Positions 57,801 to 64,000 of a DNA stretch of 64,000 nucleotides are shown piece after piece (the stretch's first letter is position 1; each line of letters starts with the position of its first letter). The stretch is taken from positions 102,072,036 to 102,136,035 of the forward strand of contig CM036168.1 in assembly GCA_020631735.1 (NCBI GenBank), written 5' to 3'. This stretch comes from Saccharum officinarum. Lineage: Eukaryota > Streptophyta > Magnoliopsida > Poales > Poaceae. The translations under genes and the position numbers were made by a program. Below the pieces are notes generated by a model. It had not been told where the DNA came from. It saw nothing but the letters and a program-made list of their open reading frames with translations, and made no database searches.

Positions 57801-59766
57801 GCTTTCTATTATTGGTAAGAAACTTATTTTACATTTTCGTTTCAGTGAAAAGTTTCTCATGCTGTGAGCAAAGATAACCAAACCATAACAGACATACTTC
57901 TTGCTTATCACCTTTATAGGAAAAGTTGGTGCCTTCATTGCTTCTATTCCTGATGTTATGGTTGCTGCTCTCCTTTGCTTCATGTGGGCTATGCTCTGTG
58001 CTCTTGGCTTGTCCAATCTCCGTTACAGTGCTACCGGAAGCTCCAGGAACAGTATTATAGTTGGACTGGCTTTATTCTTGTCCCTATCAGTTCCTTCATA
58101 CTTCCAGCAGTATGGTGTACATCCTAGCGCAAACTCATCAGTGCCAACTTACTTTCAACCATACATTGTTGCATCTCATGGACCTGTTCACACTGAATCT
58201 GGTGGGGTATGTACTCAAACTTCCAATCTTTTTTTCACAAGAATACTTTATCCTATCCTGCTTTTTTTATTTGTGCATTATATAGTTTAAAAATGTGGGT
58301 ACGGCGGGAGCCAGAGGGCTCTGTAGCTTATGGCCATGACTGGTTGTTGGTCTTTGGTTGTTATTTAGTTTGTTTTCGGTGATTTTATGCTTTACTGGTC
58401 ATGGCCTTTTATGAGGTTGTATGAGTGTCCCAGACTCCTTCATATAATGCTGTCCTGTGTGCTTGAGAAAAAAATACTATTGCTAAAATCCAGGCAAACA
58501 AAAAACTGTAACCTTAACTGGGACCTAGGACCCTCTGATTTTTTGCCTGCCACAGGCTTCCACCCTATTGTTTCTCGTGCAGTTGCGCCACTCCTCTGTG
58601 CTCCTTGCCTTAAACACAACCCAGTCTCTCCCTCTCCCCTCTTCCCCTTCCCCTTTCTGGTGCTAATTTCCCCTGCAACCAGCCCGCCTCTGTGGCCGGC
58701 TTGCCTTCGACTGCACAACTCGCCACTGGCTTACTAGGAAGGCAAACCGCCTAAGCTTGTTCGTATGCCGAATCTGTTGACCAGCACTCAGACGGCATCG
58801 ATAAGAATGAAATATCATAGATAATAAATAGTTTGTTGGAAGGGTCGGACTGCATGATGTTCAGCTATAAACAACCCAATAGAAGGCTATAAAATAGTAG
58901 AGCAGCTCATAAAAAAAATTGAACTTTGGGGGCTTTATTGCTGCACAAATTGTTGGAATAGTTTGGGGTTCTATTGTTCAACTTAAAAAATGGATGATGA
59001 AAAAAAAGATAGCATATGAAGACACTAATGGATGGAATTATATGCTTGGCAATTCAAGCTATGTGCTTCAACTGAAAATTAGTCAAGTATGAGTAGTTAT
59101 AGTAGGTAAAAGTGTAAAACATCTGATGCTTGATGTACCCAAGTACATGTTTGGTTGTTTAAGCTTGAAGGATGGCGAATTTTATTATTGCCCATGTGGA
59201 GCAGAATCTTCATGCTCCTTGGGTCAAGTGGTTTCAACGACATTCGTCCTTTTCCTTTTCCTTTTAGTACCGATTCCTGACAATGTTGTGCTAGAGAAGC
59301 AAAAAGAAATATAACATCGATTTGATTTTTATGATTATTCCTTGACATCCGAATGCCTAAATTATTGATTTGTACTTTCAATCCAACCTAATAGAGGGCC
59401 TAGGACACTATTATACATTACTTTTTCGTAAGGAAAGAGTTACAATCCTACAGAGAGCATGTACATCCTGTCATCCTGTAACTTTGACAACCTTGGTTAT
59501 ATCCAAGCATTTCATTGCAATTCCGTTATCTGCTTGTGTTTCAGGTGAACTATGTCCTCAACACGTTATTTTCACTCAACATGGTCATTGCATTTCTGGT
59601 TGCTCTGATACTTGACAACACAGTCCCTGGTGGTCGTCAAGAGCGGGGGTTGTATGTATGGTCAGAAGCAGAGGCGGCGAAGAGAGAATCGGCTTTCATC
59701 AAAGACTATGAACTTCCTTTCAAGATTGGACGCCCGTTCAGGTGGGTGAAGTGTGTTGGCCTATAG
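54885..59766 (+). CDS. NAT12: Nucleobase-ascorbate transporter, NAT12-like (10 exons)
   Basis: Plus-strand exons: 54885-55350, 55452-55549, 55646-55816, 55951-56051, 56583-56718, 56814-56864, 56965-57252, 57580-57814, 57920-58206, 59545-59766. All junctions are GT-AG and phases agree, giving 2055 nt and 684 residues, close to the roughly 700 of this subgroup. Residues 1-150 are a Pro/Arg-rich soluble extension, a feature of NAT11/12. The membrane core starts at YELRDTPGL and VVYGFQHYISMVGSIILIPL. QGPSFVYLAPALAIINSPEF and SVDSVGSYHASSLFV precede the family signature region TENVHTIAVTKMGSRR. The C-terminus has LDNTVPGGRQERG and ends WVKCVGL. NAT/NCS2 proteins carry purines, uracil or ascorbate with a cation; the plant NAT12 substrate is unsettled. 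No frame damage is seen. Intron 9 holds a LINE-like tail. Confidence 0.93.
58290..58480 (+). mobile_element. Probable LINE 3' tail in NAT12 intron 9
   Basis: Untranslated sequence of the kind ending plant LINEs (TTGTTGGTCTTTGGTTG; CTTTTATGAGGTTGTATG; CTTCATATAATGCTGT), followed by GAGAAAAAAATA. I could not find a target duplication, so the limits are approximate. Confidence 0.45.
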
Positions 59767-60330
59767 CACAATTTTGGGTAGTTTGTAGCTTTGGCGAAGT
59801 ATGAACATCTCGAGCTTTCATGAAACATGACTGACCGTTTCTTAACAAGCTGGTGTATATCCTATGTTACTCCTTAGGTTAGTTAGCATGTCCTGATCCT
59901 GATGTATCTAATTTAAAGATAATTTGAGACTGCTGTATATCATCGCTGACGGTCCTGTTATTTAGCTGGTTTTAGGGATATCAATTTGTTGTACAGGCCC
60001 AGTTAAAAAAAAAATCTGAGCTATACCTAAACTCCTATCTGGTTTTGTGTTAACTTAGGTACACAGGAATTTATTTAGTTGGTTCGTAGTCAATAGTCAT
60101 TCCAGAACCGCACTTTCGTAAAGTACAGCCTACTGGGAATTCGTATTGTGTTGAATTTGTTTAAGGTCGGCTTCATAAATTTTCATTGTCACCTTTGAGG
60201 CTGTGACCTGTCAGTAGGGCGACCGCTGTGGATACAGTCCCCCAGCCTAATCCTGACTCTAGCGCGCGTCCTTTTGCGAATGCCAGCGGAGCGCAGGCAG
60301 CAGTCAAAGATTTTTTTTATTTTTAGCCCA
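59767..60330. other. NAT12 3' flank
   Basis: Contains the 3' UTR of NAT12. I see no canonical AATAAA close to the stop. No other gene or repeat is recognised. Confidence 0.5.
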
Positions 60331-60393
60331 AATTTGAAATAAATTTTAAATTTAACCCGCATTTGAAATTTTTTTTAAATCTAACCCGTTTGG

Positions 60394-60570
60394 CCCCGCC
60401 ACCATGCATGGCGGGGCAAATGCACTGAACCCCGCCATGCATGGTGGCGGGGTGCAGGTCCCACGTGGCACGCTGTAGGCCAGCGTGGAAAGGAGTAACT
60501 CGCCATGATGCATGGCGGGGTACCTCTAACCCGTCATGAATCATGCGCGGGGTATAACCCCGTCAATTTA
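60394..60570. repeat. CCATGCATGGCGGGG inverted-motif cluster
   Basis: GCCACCATGCATGGCGGGG, CCCGCCATGCATGGTGGCGGGG and CGCCATGATGCATGGCGGGG recur in both orientations around TGGCACGC. Together with the leader-like stretch to 60860 they resemble the upstream region of a transposon-borne gene. Compare the GGCGCC cluster at 46690-46830. Confidence 0.6.
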
Positions 60571-60861
60571 AAAGCCCGGGCACTTCTTGTTTTTGGCCAT
60601 TCATCCATTCCATTTCCCGCAGCGCCCCTCTCCGCCCCAGGACCGAGCTCCCCTCCCCTCGGCGCCCCTCCCGCCTAGGGCCCCTTCCCGTCGGCTATCG
60701 GCCCATCGTCGGACCTTGTTCCAGCCATCCCTTCTCTGCGTCCATCGTTGTAGTATGTTTGGTTAATGTAGTTAGTAAAGTTATATTAGTTTTTATCGTA
60801 TTGATATTGTACATTATATAAGTGATATATGTTTTGTGTAGAAATCATTTCGTGTTATTAG

Positions 60862-61618
60862 ATGGAGGACTCGTATCGTGAGTCGATTTGGAGGAAAAAG
60901 GGTCGTCCTAGAGAGATGTACCCCGACGTGTCTTGCAAGGATGCACCCGTTCCTCCCGAGGAACCTTTCCCTAACTGTGATTGTGGTCATCCGGCGCACG
61001 TGAGCCAGTCGAGACATCCAGATACTGCGGCTCGTTGCTTCTACACATGTTATAGTTGTAGCGTAAGTAATTGTGCCATTTGTTTTTCTTATTGGTTTCT
61101 GATGTTGTATTCGCGATGAGATAATTCGCGATGAGAATAGGACACTAAAGCGGGACGCAGGAGTTGGTGGCACCGCAAGCCGTCCGATTGTGGTTGAAGA
61201 GGAGGCCGAGCCGGAGGAAGACGACGACACCGGGAGGATAGGCGAGCTCATTCGTCTAGCCGAAGAATTGGGCTACCCTCAGGACGAGGATACCTACGAC
61301 ATGGGAAGGATAGCCGAGCTACTTCGTCTTGCAGAGGAGTTAGGACCGATGCTCGAGGAGGATGTTGAATTAGAGGAGGGTCAGACAGCGTACCACAGCC
61401 ATAAGACACCGTTGTTCGACGCATGGGGGCCAATAGACATGACCGAAGAAGAGGCCGAGTTGTACTCTCGGACCGCAGACGAGGCGGAGGCGGCTTACTA
61501 CCGGCGTCAGGCCTCTCAGGCCAAGGCAGTCGAGGCCAGCAAGGGTAAGGAGGTTGTAGTGGAGGATTCAGAGTCCGAAGACGAGTTGCTTACGCAGTGG
61601 TGCACGCAATTTGATTGA
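60862..61618 (+). pseudogene. GRF-zinc-finger-like protein, internally truncated
   Basis: The ATG at 60862 opens MEDSYRESIWRKKGRPREMY and then a zinc-finger-like block, CDCGHPAHVSQSRHPD, ending RCFYTC, that fits the GRF pattern (C-x-C-G, R-x-F-Y-x-C). The frame then reaches GTAAGT (61061) where more finger residues would be expected. Acidic, Glu-rich sequence follows in another frame from about 61133 (RDAGVGGTASRPIVVEEEAE) to a TGA at 61616-61618. It includes an internal repeat, GRIGELIRLAEELG and GRIAELLRLAEELG. Either a short 79-bp intron or an internal deletion joins the parts. It is probably a transposon-borne gene. Function unknown. Confidence 0.5.
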
Positions 61619-61627
61619 CGTACAAGT

Positions 61628-61895
61628 GTCATTGTAATAATTTGCATTGTCACGTCTTCACGTCGTCGTTGTTAGTGTTTGTCATTTGTAGTGGCTTAGA
61701 AACTTTGTGTGGTGTAGTTTGTTAGTGTTGTACTTTGAAACATGTCATTGTAATAATTTGCATTGTCACGTCTTCACGTCGTCGTTGTTAGTGTTTGTCA
61801 TTTGTAGTGGCTTAGAAACTTTGTGTGGTGTAGTTTGTCAGTGTTGTACTTTGAAACATGTCATTGTAATAATTTTCATTATCACATCTTCATTC
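61628..61895. repeat. 116-bp tandem repeat, about 2.3 copies
   Basis: Units start GTCATTGTAATAATTTGCATT at 61628, 61744 and 61860. Copies 1 and 2 are almost identical, so the duplication is recent. It directly follows the GRF-like coding remnant. Confidence 0.92.
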
Positions 61896-62589
61896 GTTTC
61901 ATTTATTGGTCCACTCACTAAGATTGTTGTGTGGTTTATCCGTGTGAAAGCCCAAGTTTGGTTTTGGTAATTAATGACACCAAGTTGCTAATGCTATTGT
62001 ATCAAGTGTGATTAAGCTAGGCATAAGCAACATGTGATGGAGGTGAAAATGGCATGGAGAGATGGCCACAAGACCACATGATTTGGTGCATGAAATGATG
62101 AGCAAGATCATGGTGGAGATGCACATGAAATAATGGACATGATGATCAAGTGAAGGAGAAGGATCTAAGAGCGCAAGGCAAAGGTATAACCATAGGGTTT
62201 CCCTTTTGCCGGTCTAAGATGAGTAGAGAAGTGATTGACCGGGTTTAGGATACATAGCCGACTATCAAGAGGGGCAATCACGGTTAGCTCGGGAATCAAG
62301 TGCCACTAGATCAATGTCTTGAGCATATGCATTTAGGATCTAGTAAAGAGCTAACATAACGCCTTGTAAAATGTTTGTGAAAATGCTAACACACGAGCAC
62401 AAGGTGGTGAACACTTGTTGGTGTTAGCACATTTGCGAAGGCGGTGGAGTTTAAGTGGTAGGGAGGGGTTTGGGTTCCTCTCTCCCTCCCGCCGAGCTTG
62501 CGAGGCGGGATTCGGCGCTTTTTGGAGAAGTGAAACGCCTATTTTCTATTGCACCGAAAGTTGGAAAAGAAACGGAGGCGAACGGAGGT

Positions 62590-63000
62590 CACTGCGTGCA
62601 CCGGACGCTGCACCGGACGCGGTCACTGAGCGACCGGCGCGTCCGGTCAGGCGATCAGCGGTTCACGAGGACCACCGGACGCGGTGCGCGTCCGATCACG
62701 GGTCACCGGACGCGTCCGGTGGTCCAGGGAGCTTACTGGACTCCCACCGGACGCGGGCACTGTGGCGTCCGGTGGGTCCTTCGGCGCGTCCGGTGGTTGT
62801 TTCGCGGTGTGCGGCTCAGTGCTGACCGGCGCGTCCGGTGGGTCACGGGACCGGCGCGTCCGGTCGTCACCAGCGCGTCCGGTGGCTCGGTCGAGCGCGT
62901 CCGGTCAACGGTAACGGCTAGTTTGAACGGCACTATTCTCGTCTGTCGCGTAGTGACCGGACGCGTCCGGTCACCCGGACCGGCGCGTCCGGTGCTCGCG
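62590..63000. repeat. Array of palindromic ACCGGACGCGTCCGGT units
   Basis: More than ten copies of CCGGACGCG or CGCGTCCGG, many joined as the 16-bp palindrome or half-sites, spaced irregularly. The matching array in the solo LTR is at about 24900-25345. Both lie just upstream of the LTR TATA box. Confidence 0.85.
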
Positions 63001-63045
63001 ATTTCAACTGCGTCGCTTCTAACGGCTAGCTGCGTACCCCTTCGT

Positions 63046-63053
63046 TATAAATA
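63046..63053 (+). promoter_or_regulatory. TATA box of the Copia LTR
   Basis: TATAAATA about 45 bp downstream of the end of the CCGGACGCG array. Transcription would start roughly 30 bp on and read into gag. Confidence 0.75.
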
Positions 63054-63852
63054 GATGGTGGACGGGTTTTGAGGGTAACTCTTGCACATTCTGAGATATA
63101 GAGACATACTTTGAGCTAGAGAACAACCCCTCCACTCATCTCTTTGATTAGTTGCACATCTTGAGTGAGATTGAGTGAGATTCAAGTGCATTGCTTGAGA
63201 GTTGCATTCTAGAGGCACTTGATCTTCGAGTTGCTGCAGATTTCTTGTTACTCTTCCGTGTTTCTCGACACGGTAGACGGCTTGGAGCAGCGGAGGTGAT
63301 TGAGCTCGCAATTGGAGATTGTTGGAGCCTTCACCAAGTGTTGTAAGGGGTTCTTGATCCTTCCCCGCAGGAGTTCGCGAATTGGATACTCTAGTGGAGC
63401 TCGTGGCTTGGAGGATCCCCATCTTGTGTGCGGTTGTGCGGTGCCCGCCGAGGGCTTGACTCTTGATAGTCGATTAGCTCGCGAACCGACAAGTGGGTGT
63501 ATCGCCACAACGGAGAGTAGCTTGCCGGGAAGCAAGTGAACCTCGGGATAAATTCTTGTGTCATTCTCTTCCCGAGGATTTCTCTTGTGTGATTAATTAA
63601 TTGGTACTTCTCATCTCTACACGGCGGTATAATCACTTGAAGCTCTTCTCTCGTATTACATCTTGTATCTAGCTTGTTGTTGTTGTGTTTAGTGGATAGC
63701 CTTGCACTAGACTTGTGTAGGTGGCTTGCTTAATTAGTTAAAGCTAGTGCATTTTGCTCCGCCACCTTTTATACTAACTTGTGGTTAAGTAATTCTTGTA
63801 GAAGTTTTAATTAGGCTATTCACCCCCCCTCTAGCCATTCGGACCTTACAAG

Positions 63853-63864
63853 TGGTATCGGAGC
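63853..63864 (+). promoter_or_regulatory. Primer binding site of the Copia element
   Basis: TGGTATCGGAGC, two bases after the LTR. It matches the initiator tRNA-Met PBS (TGGTATCAGAGC) at 11 of 12 positions. Confidence 0.9.
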
Positions 63865-63910
63865 CGAGGCACCGTTTATTTGAGGCTTAACAACCTACGG
63901 TGAAAAAGAA

Positions 63911-64000
63911 ATGGCTCAATTAAGCTTGCACATCAACAACACCAAGAAGGCACCTCACTTTGATGGTACAAATTATGCATATTGGAAGGTTAAGATGACC
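63911..64000 (+). CDS. Start of Copia gag (runs off the window)
   Basis: The ATG at 63911 opens MAQLSLHINNTKKAPHFDG, followed by a YAYWKVKM-type motif, the conserved N-terminus of plant Copia gag (FDGxNYxxWKxxM). Thirty codons are visible and open. The rest lies beyond the window. Confidence 0.88.
   Translation, partial: MAQLSLHINNTKKAPHFDGTNYAYWKVKMT

Larger units (their letters stand above)
61943..63850 (+). repeat. 5' LTR of a SIRE/Maximus-type Copia element
   Basis: Starts TGTGAAAGCCC and ends GGACCTTACA, followed after two bases by the PBS. 1908 bp, with the same layout as the solo LTR at 23951-25863. It holds the CCGGACGCG array (about 62590-63000), a TATA box (63046-63053) and the end CACCCCCCCTCTAGCCATTCG. 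The ORFs in its middle are created by the array and are not genes. Confidence 0.9.

Noticed and set aside
62415..63054. Long ORFs across the Copia LTR array
   Set aside because: Produced by the repeated CCGGACGCG units; the frames cross the TATA box and are not shared with the solo LTR.

Overview
The window looks like a grass nuclear genome. The repeat families and the two spliced membrane-transporter genes point to the Andropogoneae (sugarcane, Miscanthus or sorghum group); that placement is inference from family resemblance, not a search. Two host genes sit in sequence that is mostly transposable elements. Several differences between repeat copies are single-base changes in homopolymer runs, and there is a 100-N gap at 6755-6854, so some frameshifts may be assembly errors.

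Positions 1-34555 are a nest of LTR retrotransposons. The oldest layer is a Tat-lineage Ty3/gypsy element on the minus strand: 5' LTR 33415-34555, gag/protease/RT/RNase H/integrase down to 26673, and an intron-bearing extra ORF on the opposite strand from 25964 down to the gap. Two younger elements interrupt that extra ORF. One is a solo Copia LTR (23951-25863, duplication CCTGC). The other is a complete 14.4-kb Tekay/Del-type chromovirus (7849-22276, duplication GACAC, LTRs of 3.9 kb). A second, badly decayed Tekay-like element (1-6754) lies left of the gap.

The most striking feature is in the intact-looking Tekay element. Upstream of gag it carries an ORF (17605 to 16631, minus strand, with one in-frame TGA at 17270-17272). 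Its N-terminus copies the histone H3 tail: 17 of the first 21 residues after Met match, with R2, K4, R8, K9 and S10 kept and K14 and K18 replaced. No histone fold follows; instead there is a unique segment, a coiled coil and an acidic C-terminus. The same element encodes an integrase with a C-terminal chromodomain-like segment (separated by frameshifts), so one element encodes both an H3-tail mimic and a domain of the class that reads H3 tails.

Positions 34556-54880 hold a GABA/amino-acid transporter gene (GAT1-like, minus strand, 6 exons, 36746-41888, 461 codons of protein). A 1.13-kb fold-back element starts at the base after its stop codon. Around it lie MITEs, two 5'-truncated LINE insertions with clear target duplications, and a 4.4-kb solo LTR of the long-LTR Tekay type inserted in a MITE.

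Positions 54885-59766 hold a nucleobase-ascorbate transporter gene (NAT12-like, plus strand, 10 exons, 684 codons of protein). Beyond it are a GRF-zinc-finger-like, probably transposon-derived gene remnant, a 116-bp tandem repeat, and the start of a SIRE/Maximus-type Copia element (LTR 61943-63850, PBS, gag from 63911) that runs off the window.
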